From assembly GCA_950097015.1 (NCBI GenBank), contig CATNEN010000024.1, positions 2,423,501-2,487,500 on the forward strand: a stretch of DNA of 64,000 nucleotides, given 5' to 3'. Source of the stretch: Macrostomum hystrix. Taxonomy: Eukaryota; Platyhelminthes; Macrostomidae. Below the pieces are notes generated by a model. The model had not been told where the DNA came from. It saw nothing but the letters and a program-made list of their open reading frames with translations, and ran no database searches. Of this stretch, positions 43,850-55,624 are shown piece after piece (positions within the stretch are counted from its first letter, which is position 1; every line of letters starts with the position of its first letter). The translations under genes were made by a program, and so were the position numbers.

Positions 43850-46800
43850 ATGGTATTGTCTGCCACAATCACAGCAGCATTGGGCTTAATCACTAGCTTA
43901 ATAAGCCTGTGTTCGGCCAATTTCACCATCTATCCATTGCTGGAGGAAGCCGGCTGTCCTTGGTCTGATTGGCAATGCAGGACAGAAAAAGCCGTGCCTT
44001 ATCCGAACTGCATTCTCTATCAAGAAAAGAACTGCTCAACGGAACCCTATCTACAGAAAGTTTACAGTGCAACTCAACAGACACTCATGGGTGTGCTATG
44101 CTCCTTCACTTTTACTCAAAAAGTTTGCCGTTCTAAGCCGAGCTACTCAACCAGTAGCAAGATCGGGCCGCAGTGGTGCCAGTGGCTGCCCTGGATGCAT
44201 TGGCGCTACGCCTGCGTGGATGCTGTGATGGAGGAATACCCGTGGCTAGCTGAGTTCTTCACAAATTTTACAAGTGAGCCCGTTATAATAGAGGACAGTT
44301 ATTTGATTGTTGTCAGCAGTAATAGCTAGTTAGACCCAAGGGGCCCGTACTACGAGTATAAAGCGTTCGTACGCTCCGTCGTGAGCTCTATCTTACGCAC
44401 GACAGTTAGTAACCGTCTCAGAGCGTTGTTAAGTGCGTTCGTTGAAACTTTCGTAGATACGTCTTAACTTACGCAGTGGCTACGATCAAGCTTAAGTATT
44501 GGTGCCTGAGAATTCACAACCGCCAGCGAAACTTTTTCCACTCATTATTACATTTGTTTTTAGATGCAGGATGTTGTTCACGAATTATTAATTCGTAAAG
44601 TAAATACTTAATGAACCAAAACGTAGAGTCAAATGCACATTTCCATGAAGAAACATTTGACTTTGCCACGATCAACCACTGCCATCGATCCTTTTCACCG
44701 ACAGTACGGTCGTATTTAACAATGTTAAGCAAGCAATAAAATATATCCGAAAACTGGGTTTCGGTGTCTTTTATCGAGGTCTTATATTATTATCGAGATG
44801 AGACAATGAAATGTTATGCACTGTTTATCTATCCATAAAATTAAGATGCTTATCGCTCGACCGCTTCTTCCTTTTCATCGCTAGTATTTCCTGCTCGATG
44901 CCTTGATGTTCTCTGTCGATCTGCAGCCTCTCCCTCTCAACGCACAATCGCTTGTTTTCAACATCCAGTCAAGCTTCATCCACACAAATTCGGTTTTTTC
45001 CAACGCTTCAATAGTCACAAGGTTGCTTTGCCTGGGCCGAAACTTGCTATTCCTCGCACGCGTGGCAGCAGACTCTTCCATGTCTTCATCATCTGCCGTC
45101 TCGTACTCAGGTGACTCACTTCTGCCTAGCTGCTTTTGCTTCATCAGGCTTATTGGCAGGAGGCGTGCAGACAGTATTAACACATACAAACATCGAGCTT
45201 GACGACGCAGCCTGGACCTTGGTTAGAGGCAGCTGCAGCGTGTCTACACCAGATGGTACGCCTTCGACGGCTTGTTTTCGAACAGACTGCGCCGCCTTCT
45301 CCTCGAAGCTCGACAACTGCAGAGCCTGCGATGGACCACCTCCAGTCTTATATTTTGTTTTTTTTGCGGTTGATGGCGACCTTGTGCTTCAGCTGGCTTT
45401 TGAAGTCGGACCAGTCGGATCTGCTCTCCAGATCGTCCTTGTCCGTCGACCGCATTGACGATATCGGCGATCTGCTGCCATCCGCGCTTTTTGCGTAGAT
45501 TAGCTTCAACTGTATTTGCGGAGCTTTCTAGATAGCTTTTGCGCATCGGTCACTGCCTCCTGAAGTGCTTCAAGCTCTGCGATTGACCAATTGGCCGCGC
45601 GTCTTTGTGCTGCGTTAGAATTCATCGCATAATATAAATATCTGCGAGTACGATCAGGACAGCAACTTCTCCTCTATCAGTCGCCGCTTTATACTCGTAT
45701 TGTCGCTAAATTCCAAAAAAATGGTTGAGGCTGTTTACAACCTTTGGCGGCGAGTTCAATGAAGCCAACCAACGTCGATTATCAGTCGGTCGAAGGTTGC
45801 CCCTTCGGTCGACAGATTAAGTTTAAATCTTTGCTTTGGTTCAACTGTAGTTGCGTAACAGCCTCAAGAGTTGTGGCCGATGTTTGCAAGCTGCTTCAGG
45901 ATATGGCACCTGTTTTTATTTCATTTCCAAGCAATCAACAGGCGGCAGCAGCTTCAGCATGTGCTTTCTTGAATGCCGGAGTGGCACAAGGTGCTCGGAG
46001 CCATCGACTGTACGCACATCCGCATCCGGCGCCCAATCGACGATGGTGAAATTTTTATCAACAGAAGGGGTTTCCACTCGATCAATGTTCAGGCAGTGCG
46101 CTGTGCCAGTCTCGCATTTAAGAACGTCGTCGCACGCTTGGCCCGGCAGTAAGCCCGGCAGTAGATGCAGGCTATCCTCTCCAACCATTTCTGATGACAC
46201 CGTTTAGAGACCCACAAACGAATTCGGAGCAAAATTTCAACCGGCGACTGAGGAGAACGCGCGTGACAATCGAAAGGGCGTTCGGCGTTTTGAAAGCGAG
46301 ATTTTGGTGCCTTGATCACAGCGGAGGAGCTCTGTAGTTAAATCCTAACAAAGTGTGCAGCATTATTGTTGCATGCTGCGTGCTACAGAATTTTGCTTTG
46401 ACGAGAGCAGTTCCACTCCCACCTGAGCCTCAGCCGCTGGTCATGGAAGTGACTGAAGAAAATGAAGCCGCACCAGCTTAAGACACTGCTGCTAGTCGAG
46501 CAGAAAGACAGTGAATCATGCAGCTGCTGCCACTGTGATTGGACAGGGATTTTTCTTTTACTTTTCTTACGACTAAATATGAGACCTTTACAATAGGTTA
46601 TCTGCTCTACGAGTAATTAGTAATCTATGTGATGAAGTATAACCTCTAAATATACAATGGCCGTGTCTTTTACATTGCTAAGGCGAGACTTACGGCAGCT
46701 CCGATCTATCTTAGATTTATGGCGGAACTTAAGGAGCCGGATTGACTTACGAAAGTTTCACCTAATGCTAAATTACGCGTCCGCGATGACTTAAAAAGCT

Positions 46801-48213
46801 TCTGAAATCTAAGAACGATCTCAAGATACGAGTGTACGATGGCTTCACTGAACATTTTACGACACGGCGCCAACGTAAGTTGGAACTTAGAGATACGCAA
46901 GCCTTATAGAACGGGCCCAAGGTCCACTAGAAGAAGAAGGACGGAACGCTTCGTTTTTTACGAAATGTATTAAAGGCAGATTTTTACGGAAAAATGCACT
47001 AGCGAGATTGGAACTTTTTACTTTTTTTACATTAAAATGTAGATAAATTTTAATTGGAAGCAGATCCAATGCTGTTCATGGTGTTTCTAGTGGCCTAATT
47101 TCACTTGTTATAGCCCTTGAAGGTCACGCAGTTGGTCTAGATAAAGGTAGGTGACCACCGAAGACGGAGAATATGCAGTCACATTCGGGTGAAATACTGA
47201 TAAATTTTATAGGGGTGTATTTTATATTGCTCCTATAGGAAAAATCAGATTTTCGGCCAAAAACATTGAATATCTCGACGGTCGAAAGAGCTGGCAACTT
47301 GATTCTTGTTTCAGAAGATGCGCAAAAAAGTTGGCCCGTGTTCTTGAGTTTCGTTTGCTTGCTTTACACTGTTCTGTGCAGCACAAAAAATTTTCATGGG
47401 AAGGAGAAATCCCCCTTGGTAGTTCTATTGTTAAGCCACTTGTCTAGAAAGTAAATTTAGAATCGATTATAAATTTCCAATTCTAACAAATCTCGCAGAG
47501 CGGCAGCAGAATGGCGCAATCTGGCTGAAAATGCGCAGCCGAACCTGCGCCTGTCCCGGCCAGTACAATGTCCCCTGCACCGGGTTCGGCCTGCAGGCGG
47601 CCTTATCGCCGGAGCTTGACGAGTTGGAAGCTCGGCAACTCTCGGCCAACCGTCTGTCGGCCTGGTGCCCCTGGTCCGCCTGGTCCAGCAACTGCGACTG
47701 CTCCTCCGAGTATTTGAAGTCGTCTTCTGCTGCGCCAGTCCGTGAACGCAGCCGCGTCTGCCTGTCCAGTACTGTGTCTACCACGCCCTGCCTCGGCTCC
47801 AGCAGCGACCGACAGTCGTGCCGCTGCGATAGGACTTCGCCTCCAAGTGGCATAAGAAACATTAGCTTCAGGTCTATCATTGTCAAAGTGATCGCTCTGG
47901 CTGTCGTGATTCTCATTGTCTGTGTAGTTTTGCGCAGCTTCAAGCAGCGCCGAAATCAGGAGTGAGTGTGTGCCATATTTTTGTATTGTCTTTATTCATA
48001 AGCTTTCTTTTATCATAGCTTTGCTTTATATTTTTATCCAACAGGCTACAGGAGCAGCAGCCTGAGCAGCAATTTGAGCAGCTATTGCCTGCCGTTTCAA
48101 TCCAACCAGCTAATCCAACCGCTCCCGTCAATGACGAAAGCTCGCTGACTTCGCCGCCGCAGCCGCCGCCTCCGTCCTACGAGGAGGCGATTAAACTGGC
48201 GGCCAGACAATGA
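43850..48213 (+). CDS. Paralogue B: TSR-type transmembrane protein with PPxY tail
   Basis: 351 residues in three exons: 43850-44273, 47499-47961, 48045-48213 (phases 1 and 2). The start ATG directly follows the acceptor TTGCAG. Signal peptide to SLCSA, then the sequon NFT. Modules: CPWSDWQC...NCSTEPY; WCQWLPWMHWRYAC|MRSRTCACPG; WCPWSAWSSNCDC...RSRVC...CLGSSSDRQSCRC. One helix (VKVIALAVVILIVCVVL) and the tail RSFKQRR. The last exon gives LQEQQPEQQFEQLLP and a proline stretch ending PPPPSYEEAIKLAARQ (PPxY). Intron 1 is 3.2 kb long because it received a Harbinger transposon. Same fold as A, C and D; the Cys and Trp positions align throughout. Confidence 0.87.
44890..45625 (-). pseudogene. Myb/SANT-like accessory gene of the Harbinger element, broken
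   Basis: From the ATG at 45625 on the minus strand it reads MNSNAAQRRAANWSIAELEA, a trihelix/Myb-like start, then QEAVTDAQK. The match moves to another frame near 45546 (LRKKRGWQQIADIVNAV, second helix region), showing at least one frameshift, and again further on. In PIF/Harbinger elements this protein escorts the transposase to DNA. Confidence 0.7.
45744..46482 (+). pseudogene. Harbinger (HARBI1-type) DDE transposase, broken
   Basis: Pieces in changing frames: VTASRVVADVCKLL and FISFPSNQQA, then GAIDCTHIRIRRPIDDGEIF (first catalytic Asp), NRRGFHSINVQAV (hallmark motif), later RRTRVTIERAFGVLKARFW (third catalytic region) and CSIIVACCVLQNFAL. Frameshifts and stops separate them (for example near 45985 and 46150). 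The N-terminal part and the middle catalytic block are poorly preserved. Not functional as it stands. Confidence 0.85.
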
Positions 48214-48224
48214 AAATGGCGGCG

Positions 48225-48350
48225 TGTAATTCTGACTGGGAGGTCGCGAGTTCGAATCTCAGCCTAACGGATGCAATTTGTGTACTTAAAAGATTCAGTT
48301 CATGCAGCTATCAAATGGGTATCAACATTAGCTGGAGTAGAATTTGGGTT
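48225..48350 (+). mobile_element. tRNA-derived SINE, family 1, partial
   Basis: B-box-like GCGAGTTCGAATCTCAGC, then GCAATTTGTGTACTTAAAAG, then CAGCTATCAAATGGGTATCA and ATTAGCTGG. Same module order as 51965-52185 and the minus-strand copy at 32230-32515. Confidence 0.65.
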
Positions 48351-48849
48351 AGTGTCAAGTTGTGTCCACGGACATAATAGATGTACAAAGCCTTTGGAGG
48401 CGTCATGTTTACAATACTATGTATATCAATGTATGAATAGATGTAAAAATGCTTCGCTAGGGTCGTTTCTATCTATTAATACTGATTAACGATTTCCGGT
48501 GCAATACGTGATTGGCACTCACTACCTCGCTTCTTGTGTGCTAATTTATCCCACAATGGCTGCTGGCCCAATATTTTGCATTACTACACCACTTTGTTCC
48601 CTCTCATTTAGCTATAGTTTATGATTGCTATTGCTGCTGTAATCCTCACTTAACTTAGTTTCTTATCCGAGACAATTTTCGGCACGACAATTTCGTGCGC
48701 TGCCCGGCCTAACCCTGATAATAATCTATAAACATTTTGTCGTTAGTGTCGAATCATTCGCGGAATACATTTTACCTTTTATGTAACCTTCAGTTGAATA
48801 TACACTGACTAATCTCTATTTACTTACATTTTTAACTTGTTATTGCAAC
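48351..48849. other. Spacer between paralogues B and C, nothing recognised
   Basis: AT-rich sequence without an ORF of note or repeat structure. Confidence 0.4.
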
Positions 48850-49165
48850 AAAATTACATTATTCAGCGGTTAACGCGTTTGTCTCTCGCACCAAGGTCCC
48901 TGAGCTCGATTCCGCGGCGAGGCCACACTCATTTTAGGCGCAGCCGCGGAGAGAAGGCTTGGGGGCTTGTCGTGCAATTTACGCCCTTGAAGACCAACCT
49001 CCCAAGGTACAGTGAAAGTGTACACTGCCTGACGATGAGAAAGTCTGGGCAGATGTACACACCTGTGCGATAGTGTGCCTGCGTATAGTGTGCGTGTGTG
49101 CTCAGGAGTCTGCGGGATGGGCAGAATTGCCTGGCTGGGGATCTAGTGTCACCAATTGCAAATAA
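48850..49165 (+). mobile_element. SINE-like repeat, family 2, longest copy
   Basis: Starts with a tRNA-like head (AGCGGTTAACGCGTTTGTCT, then GAGCTCGATTCCGC as B box). It continues GAGGCCACACTCATTTTAGG, GGCTTGTCGTGCAATTTACG, CAGTGAAAGTGTACACTG and GTGTGTGCTCAGGAGTC. This copy shows that family 2 also has a tRNA-type promoter. Confidence 0.7.
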
Positions 49166-49424
49166 TGCCCATTTTTATGTGCAGCGTTATAATATTATGT
49201 CAGAGATTTTAAGCCGGCATCTGCTTCTTGTACTTATTATACGCATCAACAATTTTTTAAATAAAAATCTACAAGAGTCATCAGGAGTAATAACTATACC
49301 CTAATATAAAAAATTCGATATATAATATCGTGTCATCTTATTAATACTTTGGCTTGGGCGATGTATTACATACCGTAGCTCAAATAGAAGATTGTATTTA
49401 CACCATCTGATTCTCTATTTCCAG

Positions 49425-52400
49425 ATGAATCTGCTGTCACAGGTCCTTCGGCTCTGCCTACTATTGAGTCCTGTCTGCTCAGCTAACGATGTGACCATTT
49501 TTCCCATACTGAGTGAGTCCACAGGCTGCCAGTGGTCCGCATGGCGCTGCCGACAAGACACCAAGCTGCAGCCAGCCTGCATTACTTACAGAGAGAAGAA
49601 CTGCTCGACTGAGCCGTACGAGATAGACCAATTAGATGCAGTTCGTGAGTACATTGCCGCAGTGTCGTGCAGCTCAGCGACTCCCGCTAAGCAGATAAGC
49701 AGATCCCGCGACTGCTTATCAGAGCCCAGATACACCATGGATGCCAGCTTGGATCCGCAGTGGTGCCCTTGGCAGGACTGGCAGCCGTGGGCTTACGCCT
49801 GCGTTGCTACCGTGGCTGAGCAGCACTCTTGGCTAGCTGAGTCTTTGTCCAACTATAGCAGTGAGTTTTTCTTTGTGAAACCAATTATCAATTATTGCTT
49901 ATGCATACCTAAGCGCTGCGGCTGAACTGTTAGCAGTCTCAATTGTCTGTCCTTGTATATATGAGGCGTCACTGCATGCTTGAAATTCAATGAGTTTGGT
50001 GCCATTGGAAAGCGGAAAGTTTCATCTTTAAATTGACTGCTGAAATATGACCAAATTCGAACTATTCAACAAGTTACAACTAGAAACATAGAACAAGGTC
50101 CGCCATAGAGTTACAATGAAATCCACAAGACGCAACAGGTCAGCAGGAGTTCCGCAATTAGCATGCATCATCATCATCTGGAAGGGAAGTTTTTTTCAAC
50201 TTAGTTACCACCAGAAATCACAAACTTTTGCCAGCGACTGATCAAGCCATCAATCGCATCTGCGTAGACCTGTCCCGTAATCCCGTGAACGAGGATTCGG
50301 CGAACTTCCTGCTCCAGGTGATCACGGTTGGTGTGGACATGGCCTCTCAGATGGCGCTTCAGTTGTGGGAACAGGGCGAAGTCCGCAGGTGCCAGATGTA
50401 GTGAGTATGGAGGATGAGGAAGAACCTCGAACTTTAGCCTTTTAATCGCCTCCATTGTCTTTTGGGCAATATGCGGCTGGCCGTTGTCATGGTGCAGGAT
50501 GAAAGGCCTGACTTCTGAGCGCCGCTTGTTCTGGGTGTCCGCCCTCAGGCTGGCAAGAAGAGATGAATAACGGTCTACATTGATCGTCGATTTTGGTTCA
50601 AGGAAGTCAATGGTGATTGGGCCACTGCAGTCAAAGAACACTGACAGCATGGTCTTCTGAAAGTGTGTCTCACGCCTAGCCTTGACTGGCGGATAGGAAC
50701 CTCTGACTGCCCACACTTTTGACTCTTGCTTTGTCGGTGGGTCAAAATGTGGAACCCACGTCTCGTCACCAGTGACAATCAATTGGCGGAATAGATTCCA
50801 ACCACCACGCTGACTGACCAGATCCAGGTTGCCTTGGTAAGTCTGCTGGCGCTGCAGTCTTAGATCAGGCGTATGGAGCTTTGGGACCTTCACGAAGTCC
50901 ATGCTGGTCAGGCAGAGATGAATTGTTGATGTCGGGGCGTCAAGTCTATCCACCATCTCACGAATTGTCAGCCTGCTGTCTTCTTCTAGGAGGTCCAGAA
51001 TCCGGTCAGCCAAGGCTTCTGAACCTGGTGCCAATGGTCTTCCTGACCTGTGCAAGTCAGCCACATTTGTCCTCCCTGTCTCAAAATTTTCGATCCAGCG
51101 GTACACCGTCATGTGACTTATCGCTTCAGCTCCATGAATGCTGCGCAGATGACGGTGGATCTCCGACCCACTCTTTCCGATGCTCCACAAAGTGAATATG
51201 GCATGTCGCTGCCCTTCCTTGGAGTGCACATACATGATTTCCGTTTGTGCAGAAACTGCTCAGTCTTGACAGAAGCACTCAATTAAGTTTCTATATAGGC
51301 TCGTAGGTATTGTAATGTGGTGTCTGCATGCAAAGTGTCAGAGTTTGGATGGATTCGCCAGAGGTTTATGCAGAGAAATGCTTGTTGTCCTCGTCACCAG
51401 TGTCCTCGACAAGTATCGACAAGCTGAATATCTCGACGATGCTGACGTCGGACGGCTTCGAAAGCTAGTTCATCGTAAAGAGCGGAAAATCTCGATCAGT
51501 TTCATGAAAATGAGTCATTCGGTTTGTGAGCTATCGTGAAGGAGGCAGTGGGTATTTAAAATGCCACTCTTATGGCTATATTTCTATATATGGCTATATA
51601 GATGTCATACGCATGTCATTGGTCTTTCCCCAAGGGGAAAATACCGTACTCTTTCTACTGTCAAACGCCCGTAAAAGGGCCTCGACCTATCGGAATTGCT
51701 TACTGAGACAAAAATGTCTATGGCACAATTGCAGTAATGCGCATTTACGTAGGATTATCTTATACTTTCCACACGTGGGTAATATTTTATATGATCTATT
51801 CTCGGACTTGCTCAGTATTATAAGGATGCTATCTTTAGAACTCCTTGGGTGAAGCCATGCATGGAATTTTTCTAACTAGCATCTCTAGTTTCTAGCTAGA
51901 GAAATCTATGAAGTTGAAAAAATGCTCTTTTCCACTGAGTCCTAAGTTCTCGTTAAAGTGATCATGTTCTGATCAAGCCAGTGGTTAGAGCATCCGACTC
52001 ACGACTTCAAGGTCGGTGGTTCGATTCTCGACTCCGCTGGAACAATTTGTGTCCTTTAGCAAGACGCATTGCTTCATTTCACACAGCTGATAAATGGCTA
52101 CCAGCATAAGCTAGAGTCATCGAGGGTCGAATCACTTCAGTGGTGAAATCATTCATTATCATAATTATCACAGTAAATATTTCTGTAATATTGTGGCATT
52201 TCTACTACAAGTAGCTATTATAGTATTTTATGCAACACTTTTGGAAAAGTACGCTACTTTACCACTATAATTCAAAACTGCGTCTGGCATTGATTACTCA
52301 GAAAATCACGGCGACGCCATGTGGCTGCAGCTGCGAAGTCGAGACTGTCGTTGTCCCAACGGCCGATTAGAGATCGAGTGCTTCGGGCCCGGCTTTCAGG

Positions 52401-53692
52401 CCGCGTACGCGCCCCGAATCAACGAGTCCGAGGCGCTGCGATTGCCAACAAGCCGTCAGTCGGACTGGTGTCCGTGGACCGCCTGGTCCGGTGAGTGCTA
52501 CTGCCTGCCAAATTTGTCAAAACCAATGTTTCGCCAGCGCAGCCGCGTCTGCCGTTTCGGCACGTCTTCCAAAGCGCCCTGCCGCGGCGGCGGCGACTTT
52601 GACAGCGTCCAGTGCAACTGTAATGGGCCTTCTCGAAGCCGGCAGACTGACACTAAAACCATCGTTCTGGCCATCGCTGTGCCCGCTGGCGCGCTGATTA
52701 TTCTCTGTTCCGTGTTTTACTTTGGCCGAGCTAAGCGGCAGTGAGTAATTCTTTGAGAATAGCAGTGGGATAATTTGAAAGTAGAGAATAGCAGTGGGAT
52801 AATTTGAAAGTGGAGAATAGCATTGGGATAATTTGAAAGTGGGGAAATAGCAGTGGGATAATTTGAAAGTGGGGAAATAGCAGTGGGATAATTTGAAAGT
52901 GGAGAATAGCAGTGGGAGAATGTGAAAGTGGAGAATAGCAGTGGGATAATTTGAAAGTGGAGAATAGCAGTGGGATAATTTGAAAGTAGAGAATAGCAGT
53001 GGGATAATTTGAAAGTGGAGAAATAGCAGTGGGATAATTTGAAAGTGGAGAAATAGCAGTGGGATAATTTGAAAGTGGAGAATAGCAGTGGGATAATTTG
53101 AAAGTGGAGAAATAGCAGTGGGATAATTTGAAAGTGGAGAATAGCAGTGGGATAATTTGAAAGTGGAGAATAGCAGTGGGATAATTTGAAAGTGGAGAAT
53201 AGCAGTGGGATAATTTGAAAGTGGAGAAATAGCAGTGGGATAATTTGAAAGTAGAGAATAGCAGTGGGATAATTTGAAAGTGGAGAATAGCAGTGGGATA
53301 ATTTGAAAGTGGAGAATAGCAGTGGGATAATTTGAAAGTGGAGAATAGCAGTGGGATAATTTGAAAGTGGAGAATAGCAGTGGGGTTTGGGAATAGGTGG
53401 GCATTATTTAGAAGTATCAATAAAATGGTTGATATACCCTGTATATTTTAACTTGAGTTAAAGACTGGCTGATAAGACTTTTAAGTATAATTACATGATT
53501 TTATTACATAAAATGGTTTTATATTATTATAAGATCATGTAAAACTCATTTATTAGGAACCAGCAGCAGCAGCAACAGCAGCAACAACTCCTGCAAGTTG
53601 CAGTGCAGCAGCCGGTTAGTCCGGGCCCCGGTGACGGGCCAGTTAGTCAGCCGCCGCCATCCTATGAGGAGGTCTCAAAACAGACGGTCTGA
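49425..53692 (+). CDS. Paralogue C: TSR-type transmembrane protein with PPxY tail
   Basis: 336 residues in three exons: 49425-49860, 52302-52740, 53557-53692 (phases 1 and 2). ATG directly follows TTTCCAG. Signal peptide to PVCSA. Modules: CQWSAWRC...NCSTEPY; WCPWQDWQPWAYAC|LRSRDCRCPNG; WCPWTAWSGECYC...QRSRVC...PCRGGGDFDSVQCNC. Helix (IVLAIAVPAGALIILCSVFY), then GRAKRQ. The tail exon opens with a Gln run (nine of the first ten residues) and ends PPPSYEEVSKQTV (PPxY). Unlike A, B and D it lacks the N-linked sequon right after the signal peptide (NDVTIFP). Intron 1 holds a mariner and a SINE; intron 2 is a satellite. Confidence 0.87.
50010..51290 (-). mobile_element. mariner-family transposon in intron 1 of paralogue C
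   Basis: Contains an uninterrupted transposase gene on the minus strand, antisense to the host gene. I could not fix the terminal inverted repeats: the left AAATTGACTGCTG (about 50030) and the inverted right AATTGAGTGCTTCTG (about 51270) are weak candidates, so the limits are approximate. Confidence 0.7.
50201..51235 (-). CDS. mariner transposase, full-length ORF
   Basis: 344 residues, the normal length for a mariner transposase, with no stop or frameshift. The N-terminal helix-turn-helix part shows AIFTLWSIGKSGSEIHRHL and MTVYRWIENFETGRTNVADL with GRP linker. Catalytic triad: Asp in VTGDETWV, Asp in ILHHDNGQPHIA, and Asp in APADFALFP, the last two separated by 34 residues (DD34D). WVPHFDPPTKQES is the usual block after the first Asp. 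The normally conserved SPDL before the third Asp reads SLHL. The protein would cut and rejoin DNA at the element ends. Its open state suggests a young or selected copy; activity is unproven. Confidence 0.9.
   Translation of the reverse strand: MYVHSKEGQRHAIFTLWSIGKSGSEIHRHLRSIHGAEAISHMTVYRWIENFETGRTNVADLHRSGRPLAPGSEALADRILDLLEEDSRLTIREMVDRLDAPTSTIHLCLTSMDFVKVPKLHTPDLRLQRQQTYQGNLDLVSQRGGWNLFRQLIVTGDETWVPHFDPPTKQESKVWAVRGSYPPVKARRETHFQKTMLSVFFDCSGPITIDFLEPKSTINVDRYSSLLASLRADTQNKRRSEVRPFILHHDNGQPHIAQKTMEAIKRLKFEVLPHPPYSLHLAPADFALFPQLKRHLRGHVHTNRDHLEQEVRRILVHGITGQVYADAIDGLISRWQKFVISGGN
51300..51960. other. Paralogue C intron 1, unique part
   Basis: A 74-codon frame at 51315-51539 has a protein-like stretch (EMLVVLVTSVLDKYRQAEYL) but no motif I recognise and no clear splice context. 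The rest is AT-rich without structure. Confidence 0.35.
51965..52185 (+). mobile_element. tRNA-derived SINE, family 1, best copy
   Basis: A box-like AGCCAGTGGTTAGAGCATCC, B box GGTGGTTCGATTCTCGACTC, then GGAACAATTTGTGTCCTTTA, CAGCTGATAAATGGCTACCA and an AT-rich tail. It is in the same orientation as paralogue C, about 120 bp before exon 2. Confidence 0.8.
52755..53395. repeat. 29-bp minisatellite in intron 2 of C
   Basis: About 22 copies of a 29-bp unit with core GGATAATTTGAAAGTGGAGA then ATAGCAGTG. It starts about 15 nt after the exon 2 donor. Confidence 0.95.
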
Positions 53693-53734
53693 GTGCTGCC
53701 TGTGACTTAAGCTTGTTTTTGTATCAATGACTCA

Positions 53735-54950
53735 ACTAATGATGTGCCAGTTTTGATGAATGATGTGCCAGTTTTGATTAACGATGTGCCAGTTTTGATG
53801 AACGATGTGCCAGTTTTGATGACTGATGTGCCAGTTTTGATGAACGATGTGCCAGTTTTGATGGATTATGTGCCAGTTTTGATGAATGATGTGCCAGTTT
53901 TGATTAACGATGTGCCAGTTTTGATGAACGATGTGCCAGTTTTGATGACTGATGTGCCAGTTTTGATGAATGATGTGCCAGTTTTGATGAATTATGTGCC
54001 AGTTTTGATGAACGATGTGCCAGTTTTGATGAATTATGTGCCAGTTTTGATGAATTATGTGCCAGTTTTGATGAACGATGTGCCAGTTTTGATGAATTAT
54101 GTGCCAGTTTTGATGAACGATGTGCCAGTTTTGATGACTGATGTGCCAGTTTTGATGAATGATGTGCCAGTTTTGATGAATTATGTGCCAGTTTTGTTGA
54201 ACGATGTGCCAGTTTTGATGAATTATGTGCCAGTTTTGATGAATTATGTGCCAGTTTTGATGAATTATGTGCCAGTTTTGATGACTGATGTGCCAGTTTT
54301 GATGAATTATGTGCCAGTTTTGATGAACGATGTGCCAGTTTTGATGACTGATGTGCCAGTTTTGATGAATGATGTGCCAGTTTTGATGAATTATGTGCCA
54401 GTTTTGATGAACGATGTGCCAGTTTTGATGAATTATGTGCCAGTTTTGATGAACGATGTGCCAGTTTTGATGAACGATGTGCCAGTTTTGATGAATGATG
54501 TGCCAGTTTTGATGAACGATGTGCCAGTTTTGATGAACGATGTGCCAGTTTTGATGAACGATGTGCCAGTTTTGATGAATGATGTGCCAGTTTTGATGAA
54601 TTATGTGCCAGTTTTGATGAACGATGTGCCAGTTTTGATGACTGATGTGCCAGTTTTGATGAATGATGTGCCAGTTTTGATGAATTATGTGCCAGTTTTG
54701 TTGAACGATGTGCCAGTTTTGATGAATTATGTGCCAGTTTTGATGAATGATGTGCCAGTTTTGATGAACGATGTGCCAGTTTTGATGAACGATGTGCCAG
54801 TTTTGATGAATGATGTGCCAGTTTTGATGAACGATGTGCCAGTTTTGATGAACGATGTGCCAGTTTTGATGAACGATGTGCCAGTTTTGATGAATGATGT
54901 GCCAGTTTTGATGAACGATGTGCCAGTTTTGATGAACGATGTGCCAGAAG
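53735..54950. repeat. 21-bp minisatellite between C and D
   Basis: About 57 copies of a 21-bp unit with core TTTTGATGAACGATGTGCCA, starting about 40 bp after the stop of C. The unit has no stop in several frames, which creates a 416-codon frame (PVLMNDV heptads, 53744-54994) and antisense frames. No signal or flanking domain supports translation. Confidence 0.95.
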
Positions 54951-55620
54951 CAAGGTTACCCGTGAAACGTTTTAAGTGCACACGTTGTTATTAAGGCCGC
55001 TTTTTTGTTGAAAACTGACTCAAAATTGTTGAGTCAGTGAGGATTTTGATGAAAGTTTGTGACTTTTTTAGTGGTCGACACTAGCGAGCATTTTTTCTCA
55101 TCCTGTTGTGTTTTTCGATTCAATAGAATGTTGGCCATTTTTTCAACTAGCTCGTACTACGCTCGTATATCGTTGGCTGATTCAAAATTACTGAAATTTT
55201 TTTGTCTCGTTCAACTTTTAGCAACTTCTCGTCCGTTCTACAGTTATACTCAGGGTCATTGTGGAACGATTTTATCGATTTTTTACCGATTTTTTTGTCG
55301 AATCTCTGAGAACCAGTGAGATAGTGCTTTTTCTACCAATACAAATTATCTAAGTCACTTTAGCAATATGCATGCAAGTTACTTTTCTGGTGAAGGTCTC
55401 ATGCTTGTCCCTCTTTATAGTTGAAATACCACGCTATTTCAAATTCCCATTGCCTACTTCACGATCACTCCCAAACCGGATGACTGATCGTGGGCGATAA
55501 AAAAATAACAGTGCACATAGGTATTTAAAATACCCTCCTCGTCTTCCTACTGTTTATTCTCGTAGTGCTTTATTCCTACGTAATGTAATTAAATAACTAA
55601 GAGAAAATATTTACAAACGG
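54951..55620. other. C-D spacer, unique part
   Basis: AT-rich. Repeated TGAGTCAG and CGATTTTTT motifs but no gene or element recognised. Confidence 0.4.
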
Positions 55621-55624
55621 CTGC

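Larger units (their letters stand above)
44341..46918. mobile_element. PIF/Harbinger transposon in intron 1 of paralogue B (2578 bp)
   Basis: Terminal inverted repeats start GGGCCCGT at both ends (44341-44348; complement of 46911-46918), with weaker similarity inward. A 3-bp target duplication AAG flanks it (44338-44340, 46919-46921), the size known for this superfamily. It carries a decayed DDE transposase on the plus strand and a decayed Myb/SANT-like gene on the minus strand, the usual two-gene content. Confidence 0.9.

Noticed and set aside
51315-51539. 74-codon frame with EMLVVLVTSVLDKYRQAEYL
   Set aside because: Protein-like but no recognised family, no signal, and no splice sites matching neighbours; kept only as a note.
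52517-53420. Minus-strand frames of 229-295 codons (FSTFKLSHCYSPL)
   Set aside because: Complement of the 29-bp satellite of C intron 2 plus exon 2 antisense.
53744-54994. 416-codon open frame of PVLMNDV heptads
   Set aside because: The period is 21 bp and the unit lacks stops; antisense frames are open as well. No signal peptide, domain or splice context; it lies in the spacer after paralogue C.
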